DNA of 64,000 nucleotides, taken from positions 1 through 64,000 of the forward strand of contig JBBEBG010000018.1 in the NCBI GenBank assembly GCA_040882465.1, written 5' to 3'. The notes under the pieces are model-generated. The model saw only the letters and a program-made list of their open reading frames with translations. It was not told where the DNA came from and did not search any database. Position numbers and translations under genes: made by a program. Below are positions 26,308-35,379 of this stretch, piece after piece (the first letter of the stretch is position 1; the number at the start of each line of letters is the position of its first letter). This stretch comes from Gemmatimonadota bacterium (GTDB taxonomy: Bacteria; Gemmatimonadota; Gemmatimonadetes; Longimicrobiales; Gaopeijiaceae).

Positions 26308-27438
26308 ATGTCAACAGAACCGCGGAGTCGGGCCTGGGTGGAGGTGGACGCGGGGGCGCTCCGGCGGAACCTCGAGACCGTTCGTGTGGCCGCCGGGGAG
26401 AGGGTGGGCCTTCTCCCGATGTTGAAGGCGGATGCGTACGGGGTTGGCCTCGCGGGAGCGGTCCGCGTATTCGAACCGGAAAACCCCTGGGGATATGGGG
26501 TCGCCACCGTTCCGGAGGGGATCGCGGTCCGGGAGCTCGGGGTGACTCGCCCGATTCTCGTCCTGTCACCGATTCCACCGGGAGCGGAGCACGCGGCGGT
26601 CGCGGCCGGGCTCGCGCTCTCGGTCTCGGATACGGATGCGGCGCAAAAGATCGCTTCCGCGGCGGCGGGTCTTGCGGTGGAGGCGACGATTCACGCGGAG
26701 GTGGACACGGGGATGGGGCGCGCGGGACTCGACTGGAGGGGAGTGGATCGATGGGGGCCCGAGCTGGTGGCGATCTCGGGGCGGGGGGTCCGCTGGGAGG
26801 GGCTCTTCACCCATCTGTACTCCGCGGATCAGGCGGACCCTGGGTCGGTCTCCCTACAGGCGGATCGGTTTCGCGCGACCATAGACGCGGTCGAGGCGGC
26901 CGGGTGGAAGAGAGGACTGCTTCACGTGAACAACTCGGCAGGGACCCTTCGCCGACCGGATCTGTCGTTCGACATGGTGCGCCCCGGAATCTTTCTTTAC
27001 GGGGGCGACGCGGGGGAGGGGCTCCCCGCTGCGGAGGAGGTCGTGAAGGTCCGCTCGCGCATCGTGCTCGTGCGGGAGGTCGCGGCGGGAACGACGCTCG
27101 GCTATGGCGCCACCTATACCGCCACCCGGACGGAACGGTGGGCCACGCTCGGGATCGGATATGGCGACGGGCTCCCGCGGGCCCTTGGAAACCGAGGAGC
27201 GGCGCTGGTCCGGGGACGCAGGGTGCCGGTCATCGGAAGGATCTCGATGGACCTGACGGTGGTAGACATCACGGACCTCCCGGGGGCGGAGGATGCGGTG
27301 GGTGAGATCGTCACTCTGATCGGCTCCGACGGGGAGAATCGAATCCCGTTGGAAGAGGCCGCCGGGCTCGCCGGAACGATCGGTTACGAAGTGCTCACGG
27401 GGTTGACCGGCCGGCTCCCACGAGTCTGGTTAGACTGA
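26308..27438 (+). CDS. alr: Alanine racemase
   Basis: Alr is a PLP-dependent enzyme that makes D-alanine for peptidoglycan. The 376-residue product has the PLP lysine at K40 in MLKADAYGVG, the N-terminal TIM-barrel domain (EVDTGMGRAG, LFTHLYSAD), and the C-terminal beta domain with the second catalytic tyrosine in GIGYGDGLPR and the RISMDLTVVD segment. The consensus KANAYGHG is slightly altered to KADAYGVG. A much longer upstream reading frame runs antisense through mazG and is not coding. It supplies substrate for a D-Ala-D-Ala ligase used by MurF. Confidence 0.95.
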   Translation: MSTEPRSRAWVEVDAGALRRNLETVRVAAGERVGLLPMLKADAYGVGLAGAVRVFEPENPWGYGVATVPEGIAVRELGVTRPILVLSPIPPGAEHAAVAAGLALSVSDTDAAQKIASAAAGLAVEATIHAEVDTGMGRAGLDWRGVDRWGPELVAISGRGVRWEGLFTHLYSADQADPGSVSLQADRFRATIDAVEAAGWKRGLLHVNNSAGTLRRPDLSFDMVRPGIFLYGGDAGEGLPAAEEVVKVRSRIVLVREVAAGTTLGYGATYTATRTERWATLGIGYGDGLPRALGNRGAALVRGRRVPVIGRISMDLTVVDITDLPGAEDAVGEIVTLIGSDGENRIPLEEAAGLAGTIGYEVLTGLTGRLPRVWLD

Positions 27439-27496
27439 CGCGATGAAGGGACGATCTTCAACTCGGGGCGGGAGGCGCGACGGAAGGGATGGCTGG

Positions 27497-28891
27497 GTGA
27501 CGATCAGACACGGACTCCTCGCGTTCTTCGCGGGGCTCCTTTCGATCCAGGGATGCGAGGACGCGATTCCTACCTCGACGGATGGCGACCTCCTTCCGGT
27601 CGAGGCTGTCACCGTGGAGCTTCGCCTTCCATTCTCGGAGTTCGCGACCGACTTCCAGCTCTTCGACGGGTTCGGCTCGACCTCGATCCTTCCTTCGCTC
27701 GTGCTCGCGCATGAGTGGGAGGAAACCGTCGAGGCGCGGTCCCTCTTCCGGTTCCTCGATCTGCCCCGGATTATTTTCGTCTTTCCACCCGGGTCGAACA
27801 GCACCGTCACCGATTCCTTGTTCGTACCCGTTTCGGGCGAAGTGGCGCTGGAGTTGGACACGCTCGACGTGCGGGGCCTCACCCCTTTCTTGCTCGAAGC
27901 GGGCGTGACCCAGACGCCCTGGCACCCCCCTTCGGTGGACTGGGACTTCGCGGTGGACACCCTTGGAGCCCAGGTCCCCTGGCCCGAACCCGGAGGCGGC
28001 CCCGTGGCCTTCGCGGGGCAAGGCGAGTGGGATCCCAATGCCGATGGAGGAGGGGGGGGGAGCGAAATCGACCCGCCGTTGATCACGCGGGCCACCATCC
28101 CTCTCGATTCGGCCGGCGTGACGGCCTTGTTGGACACTACGGTCGCCGGGCGAGGAGTCCGCGTCTCTTCTCTGTCGCCCGATTCGCGGCTCCGTGTGCG
28201 AAGCGCGGAGCTGGTCGTGCGGGTGCGGTCCTCGGTGAATCCGGATACGATCGTCGCCATCACCGTCGGCGTGAGATCGGTCGCCCTCCTACAGGATCCG
28301 CCGCCGTCCCTGGATCCTGCGGCGTTCCCGATCGGCGGGGCACCGGCCGTCCGGGCGACCTTTCGGTTCGATCTTCCGGAGTCGGTCCCGGGGAGTCCCG
28401 CGGTCTGCGCCGTTGTCTCCTGTCCGGTGGAACTCCTTCCCGAGCGGCTCGTTTACGCCGGGCTCGAGTTGTATACGCACGAGACGATCCCCACGGGGCT
28501 TCGGCCCATCCAGGAGACGGTCATCGAGTTGCGTCCGGTCCTCAGCCCGGAAAGGCTTCCGCGTTCGCCTCTGGGATTTCCGCTGGCATGCCCGAGCGGC
28601 GAATGCTCCATGAACCTTCCCTCGACCGTGATCGAGGAGGACTTCTTCACAATCGAGCAGGGAACCCGGGTGGACCTTCCGATCACCCGGTACGTGCGGG
28701 ATCTCCTCCGCGACGACGGTTCCTCGGCGACGCCGGTTCCCTCGACGCTGGTGCTGATGAACGGCGTGGATCCCCAGACTCTCCTCGAGCTGCGACCCCT
28801 TCAGTATTCGACTTTTTGGGGGCCCGGAACCGAATTCGAGCCCACGCTCCGGCTCGTCCTCACGGTCGCGAGCGGGGTGCCCTCTCCATGA
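27497..28891 (+). CDS. Predicted lipoprotein of unknown function
   Basis: I do not recognise the family. Starting at GTG 27497, the protein begins with a short basic segment, a hydrophobic stretch (GLLAFFAGLLSI) and a cysteine at residue 20 (IQGC), fitting a lipoprotein signal with an unusual glutamine two residues before the cysteine. The remaining 440 residues look rich in beta strands and repeatedly pair phrases such as TRATIPLDSAGVTALLD with long strands, with a glycine-rich linker near residue 193. ATG 27443 is an alternative start 18 codons upstream. It overlaps the next gene by 4 bases (ATGA), so the two products probably work together at the cell surface. Confidence 0.7.
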   Translation: MTIRHGLLAFFAGLLSIQGCEDAIPTSTDGDLLPVEAVTVELRLPFSEFATDFQLFDGFGSTSILPSLVLAHEWEETVEARSLFRFLDLPRIIFVFPPGSNSTVTDSLFVPVSGEVALELDTLDVRGLTPFLLEAGVTQTPWHPPSVDWDFAVDTLGAQVPWPEPGGGPVAFAGQGEWDPNADGGGGGSEIDPPLITRATIPLDSAGVTALLDTTVAGRGVRVSSLSPDSRLRVRSAELVVRVRSSVNPDTIVAITVGVRSVALLQDPPPSLDPAAFPIGGAPAVRATFRFDLPESVPGSPAVCAVVSCPVELLPERLVYAGLELYTHETIPTGLRPIQETVIELRPVLSPERLPRSPLGFPLACPSGECSMNLPSTVIEEDFFTIEQGTRVDLPITRYVRDLLRDDGSSATPVPSTLVLMNGVDPQTLLELRPLQYSTFWGPGTEFEPTLRLVLTVASGVPSP

Positions 28892-30114
28892 GGACAACCG
28901 TGCCACGCGAATCCGCATCGCGACCTCTTCGGACATTCCAAGTTCTCTTCTCGTCGCTTCCGACCGCAGTCGCGGCCCTATGGGGTTTCGGAATCGGCAT
29001 GCCGTCGCCGGCGGGCGCCCAGTCCCTTCTCGCATCAGCCGGGCTCGGAATCCCTGCCGAGCCGCTGGACGCACGCGCGCGCGCTCTCGGAGGGAGCGGG
29101 ATCGGACAGCCGGGGTGGCACCTCCTCCCGACCGATCCTGCCGCGGCCGCCGGCGTCGCACTTCCTACGATCTCGGCGAGCTTCCAGCCGACCCGGGCGA
29201 CCCTGCGCGACGGACGTAGCGCCGGGCACGCCCGGTTTCCGACCGCGGTCGTTGCTTATCCGCTCTGGGGAAACGTTTTCTCGGTCGGGTTCGCGAGCGT
29301 CCTGGATCAGGAGTGGGAGGTCGTCGCCAATCGCACCATTGACCTGAACGGCACCGAGGTCTCCGCGATCGATATTTTTCGCTCGCGCGGAAACCTGAGC
29401 CGCGTGCAAGTCGGTTGGGCACGACAGGTCGGGGGGAACTTCGGGTTGGGGGTCACCGTCGGCAGTTATGCCGGCGCGCTGGAGAGGAGCTTCGTCCGCC
29501 TCCTCGACACGGATACGGCCGGCCAGGGTGTGGAGGCCTTCGCCATCCAGGGGCGTTGGCGCGCCTCGGGCGTCGTCGCGGGAGCGGGCGTCGCCTGGGA
29601 TCCGTCCGCACTGATACGGATCGCCGCCGCGGTCACCTGGTCGGACAAACTCGCTCTTTCTCCGTCCACCGGCGTAACCCCCGAAGGTGGGGAGTACTCG
29701 ATTCCACTCGAGTTGCGCGCAGGCGCCACGGCGATTCTGGCGCCTGGATTCGGAGTCTCGGCCGGTGTCGTTTTTGCGGACTGGAGCGCGGTGGGAGAGG
29801 AATTGGGCGCCGGAACTACGCGCGAGGCCTCCTGGAGTTACGGCGGAGGGATCGAGTGGGCGCGTGCGACCCTGTTCGGCCGCACGCTCCCGCTCCGAGC
29901 CGGTGTTCGCCACCAGGACCTTCCCTTCCACTTCGACGGTTCGCCCGCCCAGGAGCGGACACTCTCCGCGGGGTTCGGCCTGGAGCTCGTGGAGTCGGAG
30001 GGACAGCCGATCGCACGCCTCGATTTCGGGCTCGAGAGGGGGACCCGCTCGGCGCAGGGTCTGTCGGAGAGCTTCCTCAGGACGACGCTTTCGGTGCGCC
30101 TCGCGGGCGGCTGA
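28888..30114 (+). CDS. Predicted outer-membrane beta-barrel protein
   Basis: The 408-residue product has an N-terminal signal-like region ending in PSPAGAQ at about residue 46. A body of alternating hydrophobic strands follows, with aromatic belts (VQVGWARQVGGNFGLGVTVGSYAG, EASWSYGGGIEWARATLFG), ending in a terminal strand FLRTTLSVRLAG. This is the pattern of an outer-membrane barrel of the FadL/PorV type. No enzyme motif is seen. Translational coupling to the lipoprotein gene suggests a lipoprotein/barrel pair. The frame upstream of 28888 runs through the lipoprotein gene and is not part of this one. Confidence 0.72.
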   Translation: MRTTVPRESASRPLRTFQVLFSSLPTAVAALWGFGIGMPSPAGAQSLLASAGLGIPAEPLDARARALGGSGIGQPGWHLLPTDPAAAAGVALPTISASFQPTRATLRDGRSAGHARFPTAVVAYPLWGNVFSVGFASVLDQEWEVVANRTIDLNGTEVSAIDIFRSRGNLSRVQVGWARQVGGNFGLGVTVGSYAGALERSFVRLLDTDTAGQGVEAFAIQGRWRASGVVAGAGVAWDPSALIRIAAAVTWSDKLALSPSTGVTPEGGEYSIPLELRAGATAILAPGFGVSAGVVFADWSAVGEELGAGTTREASWSYGGGIEWARATLFGRTLPLRAGVRHQDLPFHFDGSPAQERTLSAGFGLELVESEGQPIARLDFGLERGTRSAQGLSESFLRTTLSVRLAGG

Positions 30115-30142
30115 CCTCCTTTCAAACCCGGCGGTCTCGCTA

Positions 30143-30171
30143 TTGATCTCACCGGGGCAGGGCGATTCAAT
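30143..30171 (+). promoter_or_regulatory. Candidate promoter of miaB, possibly giving a leaderless mRNA
   Basis: TTGATC at 30143-30148 and TTCAAT at 30166-30171 are separated by exactly 17 bases and match 4 of 6 positions each. The predicted transcription start falls at about 30178-30179, the A of the miaB ATG. No ribosome site is visible before that ATG. Confidence 0.4.
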
Positions 30172-30178
30172 TAGGACC

Positions 30179-31585
30179 ATGACGAAGTCCCTAACCGAAG
30201 CGGGGCGCGCGTACGTGGAAACGTACGGGTGCCAGATGAACGTCGCCGACGGCGAATTGATGGAGGGGATTCTCGCTGCGGACGGGTACGAGATTGTTTC
30301 GTCCCCGGAGGAGGCCGACGTCATCCTCGTGAATACCTGTGCCATCCGCGATCACGCGGAGCGGCGGGTTTTGGGCCGTATCGGCCAACTCAGCGGGCTG
30401 AAGCGCGGCCACCCCGGCCTTCTGATCGGCGTAACCGGGTGCATGGCGCAGCGACTTGGCCGAACCCTCTTCAACCAGGCCTCCCAGGTGGATCTCGTGG
30501 TCGGTCCGGACGCCTACCGCTCACTTCCGGACCAGCTTCGGCGCCTCCGGGGCCAGCGAGGGGAGACGGAGGTCGAGGCCAAGCCTTGCGTTGTGCGACC
30601 CGGAAAGCGCCGCACCCAGCTCGCCGTCCTCGATCTCGACCCGGAAGAGAGCTACGAGGGGCTCGAACAGAGGCGTGAAGCCGGAGCGTCCGCCTGGGTC
30701 CCGATTCAGCGGGGCTGCGATCACCGCTGCACCTTCTGCATCGTGCCCTATGTCCGAGGTCCGGAGAAAAATCGCCGACCGGAGGAGGTAGTGGCCGAGG
30801 TTCGGGGATTGGCCGCGCGAGGGGTGACCGAGGTCACACTCCTCGGCCAGACCGTCAACTCCTACCGACGGGGCGATTGGAACTTCGCGCGGCTTCTGCG
30901 GGAAGTCGCGCGAATCGCGGGGATCCGGCGCGTTCGATTCACCTCGCCGCACCCGAACGACGTCACCCGCGAGCTGGTGGAGGTCATGGCTGAGGAGGAG
31001 GCGGTGTGTGAGCATCTCCACCTCCCGGTTCAGTCGGGAAGTGACCAGGTCCTTCGCCGGATGCTCAGGCGCTACACCGTCGAGAGCTACCTCGAGAAGG
31101 TGAGGATGGCGCGGGAGGCCATTCCCGATCTCTCCCTCTCGACGGACATCATCGCGGCATTTCCAGGCGAAACCCGGTCCGACTTCGAGGCGACGCTCGA
31201 CCTCGTGCGCGAGGTCGGCTTCGACGAGGCGTACACCTACCGGTACTCGCCCCGCGAGGGGACTCCCGCGATGCGGCTTCCCGCCGAGGATTTTCTCCCC
31301 GAACCGGAGGCGCGGGCCCGGCTGGCGGAGCTCATCACGGTTTGCCGGGAGATCCAGGGCGGGATCAACGCTGGGGAAGTCGGGCGCCAGGACGAGGTTC
31401 TCGTCGAAAGGGATGCACGTGACCCCGGCCAGGTTCTGGGACGCACCCGCCGAAACAAGTTCGTGGCCTTTCCGTCGGAGGGGATTGGAATCGGGGAGTA
31501 CGCCTGGATCGAGCTCACGGGAACGACCGGGGCCACATTCCAGGGCGCCCTGGTTGGCTCTCTCGCGGCCGGGGCCCACCGGTGA
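30179..31585 (+). CDS. miaB: tRNA-2-methylthio-N6-dimethylallyladenosine synthase MiaB
   Basis: MiaB is a radical-SAM methylthiotransferase that modifies i6A37 of tRNAs. The 468-residue product has the three UPF0004 cysteines C18, C54 and C88 that bind the auxiliary iron-sulfur cluster. The radical-SAM CxxxCxxC follows at C180, C184 and C187 (RGCDHRCTFC), and a TRAM domain sits near the C-terminus. Start and family signature (YVETYGCQMN, NTCAIRDHAE) identify MiaB rather than MtaB or RimO. Its stop overlaps the next gene by 4 bases. Confidence 0.95.
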   Translation: MTKSLTEAGRAYVETYGCQMNVADGELMEGILAADGYEIVSSPEEADVILVNTCAIRDHAERRVLGRIGQLSGLKRGHPGLLIGVTGCMAQRLGRTLFNQASQVDLVVGPDAYRSLPDQLRRLRGQRGETEVEAKPCVVRPGKRRTQLAVLDLDPEESYEGLEQRREAGASAWVPIQRGCDHRCTFCIVPYVRGPEKNRRPEEVVAEVRGLAARGVTEVTLLGQTVNSYRRGDWNFARLLREVARIAGIRRVRFTSPHPNDVTRELVEVMAEEEAVCEHLHLPVQSGSDQVLRRMLRRYTVESYLEKVRMAREAIPDLSLSTDIIAAFPGETRSDFEATLDLVREVGFDEAYTYRYSPREGTPAMRLPAEDFLPEPEARARLAELITVCREIQGGINAGEVGRQDEVLVERDARDPGQVLGRTRRNKFVAFPSEGIGIGEYAWIELTGTTGATFQGALVGSLAAGAHR

Positions 31586-31902
31586 GCCGCTTCACCGGGG
31601 CTGCGGGTGTCCTGGTGGTCCTCCTCCTGGTCATGTTTTTCGCGCGTTGGAACGCGGGAGAGCGGGTCACGCTCGACCTGGGCTTCACCACGGTGTACCG
31701 GATTCCGGTGACCTATGTGGCGTTCGGAAGCCTCTTCGTCGGCATGCTGGTGATGCTCGTCGCGGGGATCCATTCGGACCTGAAGGTACGGCGCTTCCTG
31801 CGGGAGCGTCTCGAGGCGGAGGGGCGGGAAGAGCGCCTGAGGACCGACCGAACGCAGCAGGATCTCTTCACCTCTTTCCCGGAGGGAGAAGAGGAAAAGT
31901 GA
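31582..31902 (+). CDS. LapA-domain (DUF1049) small membrane protein
   Basis: The 106-residue product has two hydrophobic segments (about 6-21 and 45-63) followed by a charged coiled-coil-like tail of about 40 residues. The first segment with FARWNAGERVTLDLGF and the loop leading into the second match the LapA/DUF1049 (lipopolysaccharide assembly protein A) domain. It starts with GTG in a GTGA overlap with miaB and ends 34 bases before comEC. Confidence 0.75.
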   Translation: MSRFTGAAGVLVVLLLVMFFARWNAGERVTLDLGFTTVYRIPVTYVAFGSLFVGMLVMLVAGIHSDLKVRRFLRERLEAEGREERLRTDRTQQDLFTSFPEGEEEK

Positions 31903-31936
31903 GGTCCTGACGGACCAGATTCCACTCGTCGCACGG

Positions 31937-34258
31937 GTGGCCTTGGCGCATGCCGCCGGGATCGCCCTCCCCCTCCTCGGCGCCTCCCTTCCACCGGCGC
32001 TCCTCCTCTTCCTCCTTCTCGGCGCGCTCCTCCTCCTATGGCGTCGCCCCTGGCCCGCGGGGGTGCTCGTTGCCGCAGCCGTGGCCGGGATGGCTTCGGG
32101 AGCAGCCGTCGTCCACCGGGAGGAATCAGACTGCCGCCTGCACCTCCCGCGGCGCTGGGACGGAGAGGTCACGGGCCGATTTCTGACGCGAGTCAGTTCC
32201 GACGGCTCCTTCCCCTTCCGGATCGAAGAGGGCGGGCCGGGTGAGGTGGGCGGCCCCGATGAGTGCCGCGGGGTGGTCCGTGCTCTCCTGCCGCGGGGGG
32301 CGACCCTCCCCCGCGCGGGAGGCCGAATCCGGGTCGCGTCCTCCTGGGAGGGGCGCGCGTTTCCTCAACCCGGGCTGGCCGAGTGGGCAGGGCGCCTCCG
32401 GTTGGCGGGGGATTGGGAACCCGCCCCCGGTGGCGGGCCTTGGGGAAAAGTTCTCGTGCTGCGCGGCGCGATCCAGGAGCGGATGGTGGCGCTCTGGGGG
32501 GAGCGGACGGCGCCGATGGTAGAGGCGCTCGTCCTCGCGCGCCGCGAACACCTCGACCCGGAGCTCCGCGACGCCTTTGCGCTTTCCGGAACGGCGCACC
32601 TTCTGGCGATCTCGGGATTTCACGTGGGAGTGGTTGCCGGGATCCTCCTCGGGCTCCTTCGCCTCGTCGGGCTCGGCCGGCGCGCGGCCGAGGGAGGAGC
32701 GGCCGCGGGATGCTGGAGCTACGTCCTCGCCATCGGGGCTCCGCACGCCGCGGTCCGGGCGGCTGTCCTCCTCACCCTCTTGGTCGCCGCACGGGTGCGA
32801 GGTCGGCCGGTCGTTCCGGCGGGGGCGCTCGGCTCGGCACTCCTGCTCCTGCTCGTCTTCGATCCGGGGTGGCTCGCGTCCGTGGGGTTTCAGCTTTCGT
32901 TCGCGGGCACGGCGGGGCTGGTCCTCCTCCGCGATCCCGTCTCGCGGGCGCTCGACCGGGGATGGAAGACTCTGACCGGGCGGGAGAGGCCGGGGCGGGG
33001 CCGCCAGGGGCTCGGTGCCGACCTCCTCAAGGGCGGGGCCGCGGGAATCGTGGCGGGTGTCTCCGCGACATTGCCGACCCTCCCTTTCCTCGCCTGGCAC
33101 TTCGATCGCGTCTCTCTCATCGGGATTCCGGCGACCCTGGCAGTCGCGCCGGCGGTCGCCGCGGCGATTCCCGGGATCGGCGCGGGGCTCTTCCTCTCCC
33201 TCTTCTCCATGACCCTCGGGCGCTTCGCGGCGGGGGGAAGCGGGCTCCTCCTCGACGGCGTCGGGAGGGCGATTCGATGGACCGCCGCCCTCCCGGGCGC
33301 CTCGTTCTGGGTTTCTCGCGGGGCCCTGATCGCCGCGGCTCTGGGAGGGATCGCCGTCTACTTCTACCTTCGCCGGGGTTACGCCGGAAGGGTCGGACCC
33401 GGGGCGCGCCGGCTCGCGGCCACGACGGCGGGCACCGCGCTGGTGCTCCTCCTCCCTCTCCTCCCGCTCGGCCGGGATCTGGAGCTCCACCTCATCGACG
33501 TGGGGCAGGGGGATGCCGTGGCGCTCCGGACCCCGCGAGGGCGCTGGCTTCTCGTGGACGCCGGGCCCCGAAGCGCGGGCTTCGATTCCGGAACGCGGCG
33601 CGTCGTCCCCTATCTTCGGCGCCATGGTGCGCGGGGCGTGGAGGCGCTCGTCCTCACCCACCCCCACCTGGATCACATCGGGGGCGCCCCCGGGGTCATC
33701 GCGGGGATCGGGGTTCGTGGGATCCTCGATCCGTCGCGCCCGTACGGGTCGGGTCCGTATCTGGCGGTCCTCGAAGCCGCCCGCGAAGAGGGGATCTGGT
33801 GGTGGGTGGCTCGCGAGGGGAGCGCCTTTCAGGTGGACGGCCTCCGGATCGAGGTCCTCCATCCGGACGCCGAAACCGCCGATGCCCCAGAGCTCGCGGA
33901 CCCGAACGATCTGTCCGTCGTGCTTTTGGTGCGTTGGGGCGAGGGGGCTGTTCTCCTCACCGGCGACGCCCCCGCCGCGGTCGAGCGCCGCGTTCTCGAG
34001 CGGGTCCCGCGCCTCTCCGTTCTCAAGGTGGGGCACCATGGAAGCCGAACTTCCACCTCGCCCGAGTTCCTCGCGGCCACTCACCCGGGCGCCGCGCTCA
34101 TCGGGGTAGGAGATCCGAACGGCTTCGGCCACCCCCACGACGTGGTCGTGGAACGGCTGGAAGCGGCCGGCGCACGGATCTTCCGGACCGACCGGGACGG
34201 GGACGTCCGGGTGCGGATCCGCCGCGACGGAACGGTCCACGCGGAGACGTCCCGCTGA
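31937..34258 (+). CDS. comEC: ComEC/Rec2-family DNA internalisation channel
   Basis: ComEC carries single-stranded DNA across the inner membrane during natural transformation. The 773-residue product has an N-terminal membrane and OB-like region, and a central competence domain with many helices ([18 protein letters not shown] is a family signature). A C-terminal metallo-beta-lactamase-like domain carries [20 protein letters not shown] with the zinc motif, and [13 protein letters not shown] 31937 is the first standard start. A CTG at 31907, with AAGTGAGG upstream, would restore ten residues resembling the normal ComEC start. Other competence genes are not in the window. Confidence 0.92.
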   Translation: MALAHAAGIALPLLGASLPPALLLFLLLGALLLLWRRPWPAGVLVAAAVAGMASGAAVVHREESDCRLHLPRRWDGEVTGRFLTRVSSDGSFPFRIEEGGPGEVGGPDECRGVVRALLPRGATLPRAGGRIRVASSWEGRAFPQPGLAEWAGRLRLAGDWEPAPGGGPWGKVLVLRGAIQERMVALWGERTAPMVEALVLARREHLDPELRDAFALSGTAHLLAISGFHVGVVAGILLGLLRLVGLGRRAAEGGAAAGCWSYVLAIGAPHAAVRAAVLLTLLVAARVRGRPVVPAGALGSALLLLLVFDPGWLASVGFQLSFAGTAGLVLLRDPVSRALDRGWKTLTGRERPGRGRQGLGADLLKGGAAGIVAGVSATLPTLPFLAWHFDRVSLIGIPATLAVAPAVAAAIPGIGAGLFLSLFSMTLGRFAAGGSGLLLDGVGRAIRWTAALPGASFWVSRGALIAAALGGIAVYFYLRRGYAGRVGPGARRLAATTAGTALVLLLPLLPLGRDLELHLIDVGQGDAVALRTPRGRWLLVDAGPRSAGFDSGTRRVVPYLRRHGARGVEALVLTHPHLDHIGGAPGVIAGIGVRGILDPSRPYGSGPYLAVLEAAREEGIWWWVAREGSAFQVDGLRIEVLHPDAETADAPELADPNDLSVVLLVRWGEGAVLLTGDAPAAVERRVLERVPRLSVLKVGHHGSRTSTSPEFLAATHPGAALIGVGDPNGFGHPHDVVVERLEAAGARIFRTDRDGDVRVRIRRDGTVHAETSR

Positions 34259-34294
34259 GGGATCGCCCCGGCCCCTGCGTGCGCCGTCCCACAC

Positions 34295-34323
34295 TTCTTC
34301 AGAACGCGTCGAGGCGATACAAT
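34295..34323 (+). promoter_or_regulatory. Candidate promoter of fbp
   Basis: TACAAT at 34318-34323 matches the -10 consensus at 5 of 6 positions. The hexamer 17 bases upstream (TTCTTC, 34295-34300) is a weak -35. Transcription would start near 34330, leaving a leader of about 33 bases. The 104-base gap after comEC contains nothing else that I can recognise. Confidence 0.45.
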
Positions 34324-34362
34324 GGAGCCGGAATCGGGCCCATACCGACGCACGGGGACAAG

Positions 34363-35376
34363 ATGAAGGACACCCACATCATCACGATCGAGCGGCACAT
34401 CATCGAAGAGGAGCGGCGCCGTCCCGCCGCCAGCGGGGTCTTCAGCAACATCCTCTCGGACATGGCGCTCGCGGCGAAGGTGATCTCCCGCCAGGTGAAC
34501 ATGGCGGGGCTGATCGACGTGCTCGGGAAGACGGGGGAGTCCAACATCCAGGGGGAGGCGGTCGAGAAGCTCGACGTCTTCGCCCAGAGCGTGATCTACC
34601 GGGCGATGGACCACACGGGATACCTCTGCTGCATGGTTTCGGAAGAGGTCGAGGGCTTCATTCCGATCCCGGAGAAATTTCCCGCCGGGGAATACGTGCT
34701 CGTGTTCGACCCGCTTGACGGTTCTTCGAACATCGACGTGAACGTCTCGATCGGAACCGTCTTCGCCATTTACCGGAAGTCCTCGGACACGGAGCGCGGG
34801 AGCCTCGAGGATTGTCTCCAGGGAGGACGGAAGCAGCTCGCGGCGGGTTACATCGTGTACGGCTCCTCGACCATGATGGTCTACACGACGGGTCGCGGAG
34901 TTCATGGTTTCACCCTCGATCCGTCTATCGGAGAATTCCTCCTCAGCCACCCGGACATCCGAATCCCCGAACCTCCCATGCGGAGCTACTCGGCGAACGA
35001 GGCATATGCGTCCCGCTGGACCCCGGGAGTCCGCAGGTTCGTGGATCATCTCCGGGACGGCGATCCGGCGCGGGGCGGGGGCGACTATTCGTCGCGCTAC
35101 ATCGGCTCCCTGGTGGCCGACTTTCACCGAATCCTGCTGCGAGGGGGGATCTTCTTTTATCCGCGCCACCGGAATAGCCCCGAAGGGAAACTTCGGCTCC
35201 TCTACGAAGCGTATCCGCTGGCCTTGATCGCGGAGGAAGCAGGGGGGCGGGCGTCAGACGGGGAGCGCGATATCCTCGACGTCGAGGCGCGGGCACTCCA
35301 CCAGCGGACCCCCCTCTTCATCGGCTCGGCCGACCTCGTTACGATGGCCAACCGGTTCATCGCGGAAGAAGGGTAA
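34363..35376 (+). CDS. fbp: Fructose-1,6-bisphosphatase, class I
   Basis: FBPase dephosphorylates fructose 1,6-bisphosphate to fructose 6-phosphate in gluconeogenesis. The 337-residue product has the class I motifs: [12 protein letters not shown], the metal site VSEEVEGF and [14 protein letters not shown], the [10 protein letters not shown] segment, and [12 protein letters not shown] and [12 protein letters not shown] near the C-terminus. The upstream frame through comEC is not coding. It has its own likely promoter, and its stop is 3 bases from the convergent purF stop. Confidence 0.97.
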   Translation: MKDTHIITIERHIIEEERRRPAASGVFSNILSDMALAAKVISRQVNMAGLIDVLGKTGESNIQGEAVEKLDVFAQSVIYRAMDHTGYLCCMVSEEVEGFIPIPEKFPAGEYVLVFDPLDGSSNIDVNVSIGTVFAIYRKSSDTERGSLEDCLQGGRKQLAAGYIVYGSSTMMVYTTGRGVHGFTLDPSIGEFLLSHPDIRIPEPPMRSYSANEAYASRWTPGVRRFVDHLRDGDPARGGGDYSSRYIGSLVADFHRILLRGGIFFYPRHRNSPEGKLRLLYEAYPLALIAEEAGGRASDGERDILDVEARALHQRTPLFIGSADLVTMANRFIAEEG

Positions 35377-35379
35377 CCG

